DNA of 64,000 nt from positions 19,356,932 through 19,420,931 of the forward strand of contig OX246746.1 in assembly GCA_945910005.1 (NCBI GenBank), given 5' to 3'. Positions within the stretch are counted from its first letter, which is position 1; each line of letters starts with the position of its first letter. The stretch comes from Isoperla grammatica. Taxonomy: Eukaryota; Arthropoda; Insecta; Plecoptera; Perlodidae. Shown one piece after another: positions 1-12,654 of the stretch. The notes under the pieces are model-generated. The model was not told the DNA's origin. It ran no database searches and was given only the letters and a program-made list of their open reading frames with translations. Made by a program: the position numbers and the translations under genes.

Positions 1-48
1 CTTAATAACACACACCAGGACTCATTAACCGGAAGATGATATAGTAAA

Positions 49-252
49 AGTAAAAAATAGTTCGGACAAACACGTTTAAAAACATTCACGCACTACTCAC
101 CGCGTTATATTTCGGCAACATCCGTCCTCAGAGACAGAGACTCAAGAGTCAGTTGCCTCGCGTCTGAGGATGGCGACGGATGTTGCCGAAATATAGCGCG
201 GTGAGTAGTGCGTGAATTTTTTTAACCGTGTTTGTCCGAACAATTTTTTACT
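49..252. mobile_element. Foldback MITE-like inverted repeat
   Basis: Two arms of about 80 bp are near-perfect reverse complements and enclose a short centre. Both arms, read inward, start AGTAAAAAAT then GTTCGGACAAACACG and continue through TTCACGCACTACTCACCGCG and TTTCGGCAACATCCGTC. There is no coding capacity. This is the structure of a non-autonomous DNA transposon. I could not fix a target duplication, so the superfamily is open. Confidence 0.6.
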
Positions 253-301
253 TATATTTAGTTATTCCTTATCACCCTTAGGACAACGTCGATTAATTTA
301 G

Positions 302-425
302 TGTTAATAATAATTATTTTTTGTAAGAATATCTGTTATGTGGTGCACACCAGTGGTGTCCCCCTCTTCAGTGACTAACTAGGTATGTGGATACTCGCTA
401 TACCACTAAGCCATTTCTGTGCGTT
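302..425 (-). mobile_element. SINE fragment (tRNA-Lys-like family), internally deleted
   Basis: The stretch from the ATT-rich tail through GGTGCACACCAG, CCCCTCTTCA and GTGACTAACTAGGT matches the tail and body of the full SINE copy at 19118-19404 in the same orientation. It then jumps to TACCACTAAGCC, the equivalent of the tRNA head. The middle of the element is missing. Confidence 0.5.
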
Positions 426-1104
426 GGAATGGAATAGATTGGGATGCTGAGTCATTTTTACAAGCTTGTCTGTCAATTACGATAACAGCCAGTTTACAAT
501 AGGTAATCGTCATCACTGCGAACTTAATTAACCAAATTGTTGACGGCTGAATATAAATTATTTAAATCCGCGTATACCTATTAGTATCGATTTAAAACTT
601 AAACACATTTAAAAATATTTGCGTTCCAAATATGGCAGATCAACGGATTATTATCTAAAAATACCTTAGTTCGTCCTTGAGCAACTCTCAATAGGCTTAA
701 CTATGCCAAAAGAAATTCTTAAAAATTCGAAAAGCTTGTGCTGATCTAGTTTTTCCCGAGTAAAACAAACAGCGAACTGTCAAGGAATCCACTTAGAAGT
801 GCCTCGAGTGCTGCGTCAAACTCAATAAAATATGATTACTGGCAGCTCTATAGCATGACGGTACACTTTCAGCCGAACGGGTGTTTTCAAGTTTTCAAAA
901 CCGTGATCAAAATTGAAATCAATTTATTATTTGACACGCAAGCTCTTAATTTAGTCTCGCTATCAACTTTTCAGTATCCCTTTCATCAATTGAGTTTAGA
1001 AATTAAACCCAACTCGTACCAAAAGAAAAAATGCATTCCCTTCAACTTGTGTATCCCTATAATATGAGAGAAGCACACATTTTTATCAATATGGAGTACT
1101 ATTG

Positions 1105-1145
1105 TTGTGGCGCACGGCACCTAGGGGTGTAGGTTCGTATCCCGC
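1105..1145 (+). other. tRNA-like remnant (B-box) of a SINE
   Basis: TGGCGCACGGC is followed about 20 nt later by AGGTTCGTATCCC. These resemble the A and B boxes of a type-2 Pol III promoter. There is no cloverleaf, so this is most likely a decayed SINE head. Confidence 0.3.
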
Positions 1146-1793
1146 AAAATACATGTTTTTTTGTAACTGTCCTTCATATTCATCCATCACCCCTCATCGT
1201 CTCGAATATCATGATTACAATAATAGAGACGTATAAAGCAACAACAACCATTATCATCATCTTCATTCAATCAAATCTAATCGAATTCAATCAATCAATT
1301 TGATGTATATTCAGGATGAGAATTGTGTGTACCGTTAGGGCTTTGTGAACACAGGGGCGTTGTGGCTTATCTAAGAAATCAGGCGTTTTCTTGAAGCCCT
1401 CTCAGTGTGGGTTGTTTAAACCTAGAGGTGAGGTTTGTCACACGTGCATTGAAATGCAAACGATGCAACGCAACTGCATCACTTATGTTATTCCTATGGC
1501 TCAATACAACAGCACATTGGACTATGTCATAAGCGAGAGAGGTCACGCCTTGTATATATACTGACCCGTGAATTACTGAGAATTGATCCTCGACGCTTGG
1601 AGTTGACAGACGTCAAGGGTTTTACCGTGCTTGTTCTACTTTTACTTGTTTTGGAAAATTGCTTTCCTATTCCATTATTGCCATATTTCCTATTGCCATT
1701 GCCATTATTCCCTTTCCTATAAATTTAAAAAACCTATTTAACAAAAATAAATTACTTCTTTGATTATTGCGTGCATATCAGCGTAACGGCGAC

Positions 1794-1850
1794 GTGGGTC
1801 CCTCCTCGTGGTGACCGGTGCCCGCAAAGAGGGCTCTTGTGCATCTTTAT
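1794..1850 (+). repeat. Dispersed short repeat, copy 1
   Basis: The core TCGTGGTGACCGGTGCCC, followed by CAAAGAGGGCTCT and GTGCATC, recurs almost unchanged at 31328-31380. The two copies are in the same orientation and about 29.5 kb apart. The origin is probably the conserved part of an interspersed element. Confidence 0.45.
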
Positions 1851-2631
1851 TGTCATCCACGTGGCCTTCATCAATTTGCCTCTTTCTACTTTCTCACTTC
1901 TGCTTCATACTTGCTGGTCCTCATTGCTATGTGTTATAAAGAAAGTTTAGTATTACAATGCCACAACAAACTAAGGAACTAGTTTCAGATCCTTTACCCA
2001 ATTATATTGGGTGACACAGATTTATTTTAACTTTTGAACATTTTTTGTTTTATATGCAAATACAATAAATAATAGCAATAATAACGAGATAACTCGTCTT
2101 CAAGAACATTATTGTCATCGTCATCTTGAGCTTCAGGATGATGATCCTGGATCCACATTCCAAATCCTCCACGTCCCAGACAGCAGCTGTCATTTGCACA
2201 ACATGCATTTTCTAGAATTTGTAGATAAAAGTACGAAGTGGACTTCTCGAGCTGTTAATTCACAGAACCTTATTTTTACACCAGCTATCGAGCAACGCGC
2301 AGCACAGAGGTTATCTATCAACTTGACACTCATTTGGTCGGGTATTTCGTTTTGCGAGAGGTCATTTTTCTGTGATGTTGATGTTGTTATGAGGAAATCC
2401 CATCCCACCCTTTTAGCGTAATCAGCATGCCATGTGTTTGCGTGTTCCTTCCAGTACGAACGTTTAGGACTAATTTATTAGCCTCTAAATTACGAATGCA
2501 AATATATCAATTGATTATTATTATCTAACTATTGGCAATTTTTCGCAAGCCAAATGAAAACAAACTCGTTTTATCAGTAATGGGATACTATAAAAGCTGG
2601 TACGCCAGAACCGGAAACTTGCTGTGAACTT

Positions 2632-2873
2632 TATACTTGCGACTGTGGCGAGAGTGACTGATAGCAGATAGTGGTACTAGTAGACATGTATGTCTACCTC
2701 CGAAGCATAAGCTGTATACTTGCGACTGTGGCGAGAGTGACTGATAGCAGATAGTGGTACTAGTATACATGTATCTCTACCCCCAAAGCATAAGCTGTAT
2801 ACTTGCGACTGTGGCGAGAGTGATAGCAGATAGTGGTACTAGTAGACATGTATGTCTACCTCCGAAGCATAAC
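2632..2873 (+). repeat. 83-bp tandem repeat, three copies
   Basis: TATACTTGCGACTGTGGCGA recurs at 2632, 2715 and 2798, an exact 83-bp spacing. Each unit contains GATAGCAGATAGTGGTACTA and a near-palindromic block around ACATGTATGTCTAC. The third copy has lost four bases near its GAGTGA. Confidence 0.8.
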
Positions 2874-3182
2874 CATGAAACCATGCTGTCGTCGCTAAAC
2901 TCAAGCCAGCTTCACATAAAGGGCCCGAGGCAACTTCTGACAGATCATAACAACGAGGGAACTCCATATCATATTCATGTCGGTGTTACACCTGTAAGTC
3001 CGATAGTGTAACGATTCTAAAACAATGAAATTCATCAACTTATCGTCTTGATTAGCACCATTACCACAATATGAGACGCAAATACCAATTATCCCCCGAT
3101 TTTTTTTTTTTTTGTAGTGACGATACTTATAGAGTGTTTCTTCCTTCGATACCCTCATCGCCATACAAGCTGTATTTCGGAT

Positions 3183-3399
<217 letters not shown>

Positions 3400-6303
3400 A
3401 AAAATCATCTTGAATAATACAGAAGTTATTGCTTATGACCGCAAGACCAGCCAGAAAACCAGGAGTTAGACACTAATCGACCTTTGTGACAAATATCTAT
3501 AATACTAGTATGACGCACATGAATGCTGCTTTACTCAGCTGTCGGGGTCTGCGGGGAAGTACAATAAGAAACATGAGCAGGGGTGCGGGGGTGCCTGCAG
3601 GGCTGCCCCCCACCCCCCTCAGGCAACAAAGAGTGCGTGACGACAACGTATTCACCGCGGATCAGGGATCAACTGAAAATAACCCGAATTTTATTACAGC
3701 ATATATACCTGGAATAGCATGTCTCTAAAAAGTAAAAACCACAGAGAATCAGAGAAAGAACTAACAGGGTGGTCCATATAAGTAATTCCATCCCGCTAGC
3801 ATTAATTCAGTGATTATCTTCTGAACCAGCAAAATGTGTCGTGAGCCGGTGATCGTGTACTCACTAGGCAATATGTTACACTTCAGAGGTAAAACAAATG
3901 ATCTTGTAACCAGAATTTAAAAGCAACCTCGTGTCAAGATAAATTTACCTGCTATCGATAGGTGGCGATCACGATTCGAGATTTGCACAAGCGAATACGA
4001 TTCGGAGGTGGATGACAAAGCAATTGAATTCTTTGGTCGATAAAAGCAATTCATGATTTCTCTCTCTTTCTACGTGTGCCCAAATCTTTCAATGCGAGTT
4101 GCAATACGAAGCACGCGTGCCTCCGCTCCAGCTATCAAAACAGTCCCATATATCATGCGATGACTCGTCTAACACTTGGGGGTAAAACGAACGAAAGGAT
4201 TGCCACGTCTTCATACCGATTATCATTATTTATTTCACGTACGCTGTCTCCTTCATTCTACACAAGTTAAACATATGGAAGGTAGCCAAAAAGCGTTTAC
4301 AAAAACTTGGTCCGTAAGGAAGGTGTGAACGTGTACAATGGGGCAGTTAAAAGTTGACGTGAGAGTATGTCTTCCCTATACCAGCGCCTTAGCTACGTCA
4401 CCGCGCTTCAAAAGGTTTTAATTGGTCAACCATATCCCTTTAAAGTTAACAAGTCAATTCTTTTTAGACTGACGACTGGTATACAAACATGTCATGAGTT
4501 AAATTTTTTTTTTTTAGAAAAAGGTAAAACAACATTCGTTTTTTCTCATCACTTAAAAACTGAGTGCCAAATGAAAGAGAAAAGTGAGTTGAACTGGGTC
4601 GGGAGACAAAGAAGCAAATATCTCGTCTGCCTTGTCCTTGTTTCCGTACACATGCAGTCAACAGCGAGGTAACAGCGAGCCTAACTGCTCTGCTGCTCAC
4701 GGACATAGTGAATCAACCCTTCTCTAGATGATCAGAGTCGCGAATATAAACGTGGGCTGTATCCTGATAACAACGCTCTCAACTGAACTTCAGAGCCGTC
4801 ATACCATTTGAAAGAACACCACTCTGAATGAAGCGAAACTCAATTTCTAAAACCAAATGGCCCACACAATAAACTCACTGTCACAATATTATTACATGTG
4901 TCGCGTTTTAAATATATTGTGTTTTCACTCAAGTGCATAGGCAATAAATAAACTTTCATTTTTAAGAAAGCAATCACGTAAATTTATCCACGATCGTATA
5001 TAAGTCAACAAAATGAATTTTACTACAGTGACACACATAATATCAATTCAAAGAATCGTGACATGTGCTTGAGAATGACCCTCACAATTTAGTGACAATT
5101 TCCTGGTCGCGATGTAGACTATACAGAATGTACTTCCACGACGTTCTAACGTGTTGGACATGCACACGGCGTGGCATGATCATCCGAACGAATATGCATA
5201 TTTAATTCAGTTATATAGTGGGTCGTGAAAGTGCACAAAATGAATTATACCAATAAAATAATTCAATTGTGAGAAAGGCATAAATAACTAAATCCAACCA
5301 CGACTGTGACTCGAACCCACTTCTCAACTGATATCAAAGTTGAAGCCTTCTGTTTGAGCTCCTGAAATGTAATGTCAATTGTCAACAATACGAATATGGA
5401 TGGATACCTGTACTGATAAACTAACATTTAACTGTACTGGTCGTAGTGGGGTTCGTTGTTCAGTGTATATTTCGTGTGTTACATTTGGTCGTCGGTGGCA
5501 TTTATATATTATAAAAAAATGTTTCAATGACGCGATTAGAGGCTGAATTTTATGAGTTATCATCGGTTGTTCTTGTCTGAATGTACAGCCAATCCGATCC
5601 CCAAGGTTGAGATAATGAGTCAGCAATTCTCGGAGAAAAAGAGAATCATAACACGCAAGACCTATCAACAACGTATCACTCACACTGGTGTCTAATTCAA
5701 CCTGAGACGCTTCTCCCTGTGACAACCTATAGGCTCGATGTATTAGCCAGGGTGTTGACGCGTCGTTTAGACTAAACGAATCATCATTCTTCACCTCGTG
5801 ATTACGGGCTAAACGATTTGCAATGCTCAAAGTTTATTTGACTCTTACGTAAATAAACATTTTCTTCCAACTTAAAACAGTGTTTTCAACGACTTCTCCA
5901 ACTCACTTTCGGTATAACTTGTTCGTAACTTAGGCGCCAAAGAAAATATAAAATTGTAAATACTTCCGACAAGTAGACGCCTAGACAGTCTACAGACGAG
6001 ATTACATTGACATTTTCTTCCCGTATTCCACCACTGATACGTCAGGACTCGTAGAGAAGCAAACACTCGAGAAGTGTCAATGTTTATCGTAGCGAGAGTG
6101 TACGTCTTGATTATTTGCCACAAGGTTGAATTCTGGATACCTATGCGAGGATATTTAATCACTTTATGGATGAACTAATGAAGTCATCCGCATATTGGGC
6201 AAACCTGTTCAAAGAAGAAGAAAACTTTCAATATCTGTCGAAGTCGGAGCTCACACAACAAATTAAGGGTTTTCATTGACCAGTAGATCAGCTCTTCGTC
6301 TGG
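3400..6303. other. Intergenic, no recognised gene
   Basis: This is low-complexity AT-rich sequence. The longest ORF is 151 codons on the minus strand (5375-5830). It has no signal peptide, motif or compositional sign of coding, and I treat it as chance. The only element seen is a tRNA-like block at 5297-5362. Confidence 0.5.
5297..5362 (-). other. tRNA-like (A/B box) SINE head remnant
   Basis: On the minus strand GAGCTCAAACAGAAGGC is followed after about 25 nt by GTGGGTTCGAGTCAC. The order and spacing of these A-box-like and B-box-like motifs are typical of tRNA-derived SINEs. I found no paired acceptor stem. Confidence 0.35.
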
Positions 6304-6975
6304 CGTTTGAGGCTGTCCTCTGATGCCACCACCTCATGACAGAGAGTGTGAGGCTGTCCTCTGATGCCGCCACCTTACTACAGAGGGTTTGAGGCTGTCC
6401 TCTGATGCCGCCACCTCATGACAGAGGGTTTGAGGCTGTCCTCTGATGCCACCACCTTACTACAGAGGGTTTGAGGCTGTCCTTGATGCCACCACCTTAC
6501 TACAGAGTACAGAGGGTGTGAGGCTGTCCTCTGATGCCGCCACCTCATGACAGAGGGTGTGAGGCTGTCCTCTGATGCCACCACCTTACTACAGAGGGTT
6601 TGAGGCTGTCCTTGATGCCACCACCTTACTACAGAGTACAGAGGGTGTGAGGCTGTCCTCTGATGCCGCCACCTCATGACAGAGGGTGTGAGGCTGTCCT
6701 CTGATGCCACCACCTTACTACAGAGGGTTTGAGGCTGTCCTCTGATGACGCCATCTTACTACAGAGGGTTTGAGGCTGTCCTCTGATGACGCTACCTTAC
6801 TACGGAGGGTTTGAAGCTGTCCTCTGATGACGCCACCTTACTACAGAGGGTTTGAGGCTGTCCTCTGATGACGCCACCTGACTACGGAGGGTTTGAGGCT
6901 GTCCTCTGATGACGCTACCTTACTACGGAGGGTTTGAAGCTGTACTCAGTTGCCGCCAGCCCCTGACGACGAAAG
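6304..6975 (+). repeat. 41-bp minisatellite, about 16 copies
   Basis: The repeated unit reads TTTGAGGCTGTCCTCTGATG then CCGCCACCTTACTACAGAGGG. Variants carry CTCATGACAGAGGGTGTG, GACGCCACC or a two-base loss giving GTCCTTGATG. Variants at the right end (GACGCTACC, ACGGAGGG, TTTGAAGC) cluster together, as expected when edges of an array escape homogenisation. ORFs through it are by-products of the repeat. Confidence 0.9.
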
Positions 6976-8671
6976 GTTGAAGAGTGAATTATGAATATGT
7001 AAAACACAATTATAATTGAAAGTACATGATCACATTCTAGGATATGCAAACGTCTCATGTTCTTGGAAAGGGTTCAACTATATAAACGTCTTATATTTTT
7101 TCACATCCAATGTCACTCGTCAGAAGCTTCGTTATCTGGCCCCGATGGACGAACTGTGTTGTAAACAGCACACTTCATCCTGTACTTCATTCAGGCTCAG
7201 GCCTAGACTATGATGCCAATACTGACGAGAATTGCATAATATTCAAGTTAGAACTAGGTGGTTTAATGAATGAGTGAATGAACGAATGTAAAACGTAAGC
7301 CCTGCAATCTTGCACGTCCCACGTAATTGGTCGTTCCCTTCAACATACGTTGCTTGGCAAATAAACAAAACCACTAAACTTATGGCATAACTAACTATAC
7401 GTTAATTAGAAGGATATTAGCTTCATCTTCCTCGAATAAAGTTGTAAAATTATACTCTTAGTGCTACTTAAACCTTTCTTGCTAATTTCGATCTATGGTC
7501 CTACACAACCAGAATATATAATGATAATTGTTAGACGGCTGCATGGCCTGTGTTTTCAGGGCACACGATAGCGCCCAATAATTACCATTGCATTTCTTAC
7601 TACAATCACAGATAACAATTGATACACTTCACAAATTTGCTATCTGTGCTATAAAGATTCAAATGCAGGAAATGTGAAAGATATATTTCCGTTCGAGGTG
7701 CAAGGGTTTGAACTCACAGTTTGATTACGTAAATAAATATGTCGAACGAGAGCGAATCTTTCTGACGATGAGGCTCAGTGCGGTCCTGAAACGAGTCGAC
7801 ATGATTGTTAGAATTAATCAAATAGTGTTCTAAGCCTGCGCATTTTAATAAATGCAAACGATGAAAATGATATAGCGACAGTAAAATTATTGTTTTCCAC
7901 GTCCGGGAATCAAACCCGGCCCTTCAACTTTACCTGTACAGTAAATTATAAATAAATTCGCGTCATGATGTGTTTAAATTTAATTTTCATAAATATGTAA
8001 TAATGAACCGACCAATACGATTCTAACGTACACATGTAAACGGATCATCTCGAAAAGCTATAACGCGTACAACACGCATATGTACTGAATAATCATATCA
8101 AACATGTATACAGTTTGTGAAACACCCCCTCTAAAAATCAGTTCAAGTAATCCTGACCGTAAACGATAAATACACGTATATTTTTATTTTATAGGTGTGT
8201 ACGTACAAAATGATTGGAAGATGTCTTGCTGCTGACGGTGAAGAAAGACCGGTGTATCACTTGCTACAGTCATAAGCAGTTTTATTGTTAGCTATCAAGA
8301 CTGAGACACCGTTCTTGGATATGAGAATGAATATGCATATGAATGCATTATACAACCGCGTAGTGATGCACTGTAGTAAATCTCCCGTTAGGCCGGTAGT
8401 ACCAGCACAATACAAACACAAGTCAAACATGTGACATTCCGCATGTGGATTCATATTGTTTTACGGTGAGCATTATTTTAAAATAAGCTTTCGTAATCTT
8501 CTATGTATAATTGGTGTAGTATGATGTAGTCCTTTGTAAATTAATGTGCTATATGGTTCATCGTAGAAGATGTTTATACGGTAATGAGTAGATAAGCGTT
8601 GAAGTTCAAGCACTCTTGAATCTTGATAGTTTCAGATGTCTACATAACATGTATGTCAGCTACTGAATGAG
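6976..8671. other. Intergenic, no recognised gene
   Basis: AT-rich sequence with no ORF above about 65 codons. It holds a tRNA-like T arm at 7889-7930 and otherwise nothing I can support. Confidence 0.5.
7889..7930 (-). other. tRNA-like T arm / SINE remnant
   Basis: On the minus strand CCGGG-TTTGATT-CCCGG forms a perfect 5-bp T stem with a 7-nt loop and a B-box core. No convincing A box or acceptor stem is visible. It is probably the 3' part of a tRNA-derived SINE. Confidence 0.35.
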
Positions 8672-10829
8672 CAGTGGAGCTCAGTTCGCACCTGATACAG
8701 GGTTACTCGCTGTGTCACTCAGTTCGCACCTGATACAGGGTTACTCGCTGTGTGTCACTCAGTTCGCACCTGATACTGGGTTACTCGCTGTGTCACTCAG
8801 TTCGCACCTGATACAGGGTTACTCGCTGTGTCACTCAGTTCGCACCTGATACTGGGTTACTCGCTGTGTGTCACTCAGTTCGCACCTGATACAGGGTTAC
8901 TCGCTGTGTCACTCAGTTCGCACCTGATACAGGGTTACTCGCTGTGTGTCACTCAGTTCGCACCTGATACTGGGTTACTCGCTGTGTGTCACTCAGTTCG
9001 CACCTGATACAGGGTTACTCGCTGTGTGTCACTCAGTTCGCACCCGATACAGGCTTACTGGCTGATCTCACTCAGTTCGCACCTGATACAGGGTTACTCG
9101 ATGTGTGTCACTCAGTTCGCACCTGATACAGGGTTACTCGCTGTGTCACTCAGTTCGCACCTGATACTGGGTTACTCGCTGTGTGTCACTCAGTTCGCAC
9201 CTGATACAGGGTTACTCGCTGTGTCACTCAGTTCGCACCTGATACTGGGTTACTCGCTGTGTCACTCAGTTCGCACCTGATACAGGGTTACTCGCTGTGT
9301 CACTCAGTTCGCACCTGATACAGGGTTACTCGCTGTGTCACTCAGTTCGCACCTGATACAGGGTTACTCGCTGTGTCACTCAGTTCGCACCTGATACAGG
9401 GTTACTCGCTGTGTCACTCAGTTCGCACCTGATACAGGGTTACTCGCTGTGTCACTCAGTTCGCACCTGATACTGGGTTACTCGCTGTGTGTCACTCAGT
9501 TCGCACCTGATACAGGGTTACTCGCTGTGTGTCACTCAGTTCGCACCTGATACAGGGTTACTCGCTGTGTCACTCAGTTCGCACCTGATACTGGGTTACT
9601 CGCTGTGTGTCACTCAGTTCGCACCTGATACAGGGTTACTCGCTGTGTGTCACTCAGTTCGCACCCGATACAGGCTTACTGGCTGATCTCACTCAGTTCG
9701 CACCTGATACAGGGTTACTCGATGTGTGTCACTCAGTTCGCACCTGATACAGGGTTACTCGCTGTGTCACTCAGTTCGCACCCGATACAGGCTTACTGGC
9801 TGATCTCACTCAGTTCGCACCTGATACAGGGTTACTCGATGTGTGTCACTCAGTTCGCACCTGATACAGGGTTACTCGCTGTGTCACTCAGTTCGCACCT
9901 GATACAGGGTTACTCGCTGTGTCACTCAGTTCGCACCTGATACAGGGTTACTCGCTGTGTCACTCAGTTCGCACCTGATACTGGGTTACTCGCTGTGTGT
10001 CACTCAGTTCGCACCTGATACAGGGTTACTCGCTGTGTCACTCAGTTCGTACCTGATACAGGGTTACTCGCTGTGTGTCACTCAGTTCGCACCTGATACA
10101 GGGTTACTCGCTGTGTGTCACTCAGTTCGCACCTGATACAGGGTTACTCGCTGTGTGTCACTCAGTTCGCACCCGATACAGGCTTACTGGCTGATCTCAC
10201 TCAGTTCGCACCTGATACAGGGTTACTCGCTGTGTGTCACTCAGTTCGCACCTGATACAGGGTTACTCGCTGTGTCACTCAGTTCGCACCTGATACAGGG
10301 TTACTCGCTGTGTCACTCAGTTCGCACCTGATACAGGGTTACTCGCTGTGTCACTCAGTTCGCACCTGATACAGGGTTACTCGCTGTGTCACTCAGTTCG
10401 CACCTGATACAGGGTTACTCGCTGTGTGTCACTCAGTTCGCACCTGATACAGGGTTACTCGCTGTGTGTCACTCAGTTCGCACCTGATACAGGGTTACTC
10501 GCTGTGTCACTCAGTTCGCACCTGATACAGGGTTACTCGCTGTATGTCACTCAGTTCGCACCTGATACAGGGTTACTCGCTGTGTCACTCAGTTCGCACC
10601 TGATACAGGGTTACTCGCTGTGTGTCACTCAGTTCGCACCTGATACAGGGTTACTCGCTGTGTCACTCAGTTCGCACCTGATACAGGGTTACTCGCTGTG
10701 TGTCACTCAGTTCGCACCCGATACAGGCTTACTGGCTGATCTCACTCAGTTCGCACCTGATACAGGGTTACTCGCTGTGTGTCACTCAGTTCGCACCTGA
10801 TACAGGGTTACTCGCTGTCACTCAATTTA
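8672..10829 (+). repeat. 38/40-bp minisatellite, about 55 copies
   Basis: The unit is TCACTCAGTTCGCACCTGAT then ACAGGGTTACTCGCTGTG, 38 bp, or 40 bp when the last TG is doubled. The two lengths alternate irregularly. A distinctive variant (CCCGATACAGGCTTACTGGC then TGATC) recurs near 9041, 9661, 9778, 10169 and 10716, and an ACTGGG variant recurs in the first half. These repeats imply block duplications of several units. The short plus-strand ORFs are repeat translations, not genes. Confidence 0.95.
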
Positions 10830-11765
10830 TCTGCCACGCGGTTTGCTTTCAAAAAGCAGATCTAGAGAGATTTGAAATTGCTTTTGGCGGTCACATTTCG
10901 TTTAGTGTAAGTTGGTAGTTGCATCTAAATGACACTGAGCAAATATTCAACGCTTCCAGTAACGCTTCCAGTATTTACAGGAAGCGTTCCAACCAACGAT
11001 TACGAGATAACATTATAATTGTATGCCTCAAGACAATAACTTTTTAATTTAAAATATGAAGAAACACAACTATTTGTTTTTAAAAATTCAATACTAAACT
11101 AACATCCATCTGGCATATAACTTAGATTAAACATCAGGAACCACAATTATAATATTGTCTGGTGAATACCTATGCAAATTAATGTGATTTTTGTAACACA
11201 AGATTTGTGATAGGCAAATCGAAATTGAAAAACATGAGATGCATAAATCATCATCCCTAATGTTTATTCACCACCACGTTGCACGTTAACGTAATGGAGT
11301 GATTGTAGCCCGGTAAAGTGGAGTGGAATGGGCTCTAATATTTACCCGCCCAAGCAAACTCAACTGGGTTCACACTTCACACCCGGAGTGTTTGCGGAAG
11401 CTTCCAACATTTCGTCGCCCACCGCTCGAAACAAGCCAGACTCATAGGTAAATATATCAAAGTCAAAAGCCGAGCATGAATGGAAGTGTAGATTAGTTTA
11501 TGGGAGAATAACAGAAGACGGAATGCCAAAACAAGGATAACAAACTATCCCGTGTATTATTTTTACACAAGTTAACGTGTTTTTTCCCTCCACTTTGTTT
11601 AACTAGATCTTGATTCAGTAGCTCGCTAATGTTATCAATCATGCACTTAAGACAAGCCACATTACAGATCCAGCTCCTGATGGAGAGCTTGGCACGACCA
11701 GACCAAAGAAACCGTCCACTTGAATGTTTTAAACTAAAAATAATTCAGATAAGAGTGACACTTAC
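10830..11765. other. Intergenic or intron of the acidic secreted protein gene
   Basis: No ORF of note. If the minus-strand gene at 11766-12077 continues leftward, this is its first intron. A small inverted pair (AACGCTTCC and GGAAGCGTT) lies near 10949-10990. I could not find a next exon. Confidence 0.4.
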
Positions 11766-12077
11766 CCAGGGGGGTCTCCCACTCTCGGAGTGAGGTTGAT
11801 AACTCTGATGGTCCTCGATATCGTCCTCGTCCTCTTCGTCCTCGTCGTCGAACACGTCCTCATCCTCGTCGTAGAGGTCCTCGGTGCTTCTGGGGTGGTC
11901 GACGGCGACGTGCTGGGGGGAGGCATCCAGACGGGACTGAACTCTCTGGAGGTGCGGGAACCTATGCTGTGTGTTGAAGTGACGGACTGGGGTTTCACTG
12001 TTCGCCTGATGATGAAGTAGGATCATCAGCATTGTTAGCAGGCCGACTGTTAGGCTATTCATGTTTGAGGTTTGCAT
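11766..12077 (-). CDS. First coding exon of an unidentified secreted acidic protein
   Basis: The exon gives 104 residues and then meets a consensus splice donor GTAAGT at 11765-11760, in phase 0, directly after Trp104. An in-frame TGA lies about 60 nt upstream of the ATG, so the 5' end is closed. Residues 7-27 (NSLTVGLLTMLMILLHHQANS) form a signal peptide. A second Met at residue 6 (12062) has the better arthropod context (AAACATG) and may be the true start. After a basic, His/Arg-rich stretch, residues 66-89 are almost all Asp/Glu, ending IEDHQSYQP and then SGRPPW. The order of signal peptide, basic segment and acidic tract occurs in several secreted families (for example SPARC-type matrix proteins and cystine-knot ligand precursors), but no diagnostic domain is in this exon. 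I do not assign a function. Downstream exons must lie at lower coordinates or beyond the window. Confidence 0.55.
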
Positions 12078-12654
12078 AGTACGGCCAGTGGTCGAGACAA
12101 TCAGTATACGATACGTTGATAAGAGATCTTCTTGACTCCCTCAAAACCTGTTCCCTGATATATGGCATAAGTCCATGGGGAAGCCACTCCTCCTAGGGAT
12201 CATCTTGCAACCCAACGGTTCTTGTCGGAGATAACGGGTTAATTTACATACATTCCCACTAACAATCACAACAAATAATGTAACAATTACGAAATAAATT
12301 AAAAATTAAATAAAAAACTATTAGGACAAACTTTTTAAACCTAACAGATTTCGTTTTATTTTGTTTAGTTACGACATTCTCAAACAACTTATAAACCTTT
12401 AAATCATTCTGTCATAATACTTAACCGAAAAAAATATTTGTAATACCGAGGTACTTTCGTTAATTTTTTTTTTTTTTTGCAAAAATCAAAAGATAAATAA
12501 TGGTTATAAATCGTTACGTAATTGCTTCCCTAGATTTTCTAAAACGTGATATTCTCTCCGGTTCATAGTTGTTATCACTGATCGAGGATCACTGAGCCGA
12601 CTGGTCCACGTGGTGAAGTGCTTCGCGAGAGCGTGTGTGAGCGGCACGACTGCC
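12078..12654. other. Upstream region of the acidic protein exon
   Basis: On the minus strand a weak TATA-like CATATATCA lies at about 12157-12165, roughly 85 nt before the ATG. It is the only promoter-like motif seen. The rest is AT-rich, with a T run near 12467-12478, and no ORF. Confidence 0.3.

Larger units (their letters stand above)
426..2631. other. Intergenic, no recognised gene
   Basis: This is AT-rich sequence with only short ORFs. A pair of fully overlapping antisense ORFs of about 72-75 codons near 2190-2421 shows no domain. The embedded elements are a tRNA-like B box at 1131-1143 and a short repeat at 1794-1850 that recurs near 31328. I see nothing else to support. Confidence 0.5.

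Noticed and set aside
2190..2421. Fully overlapping sense/antisense ORFs of 72-75 codons
   Set aside because: Mutual shadows with no domain and no flanking gene signals.
5375..5830. 151-codon minus-strand ORF
   Set aside because: No recognisable motif, no splice or promoter context and no signal peptide. The translation shows no compositional sign of a protein. Chance length is plausible.
8672..10829. CRISPR array
   Set aside because: Direct tandem repeats without unique spacers, in a eukaryotic context.
8667..10918. Series of SSHLIQGYSL-type ORFs that look like a repeat protein
   Set aside because: The 38/40-bp length alternation breaks frame repeatedly and no start, splice or conserved frame is seen. 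It is minisatellite translation.
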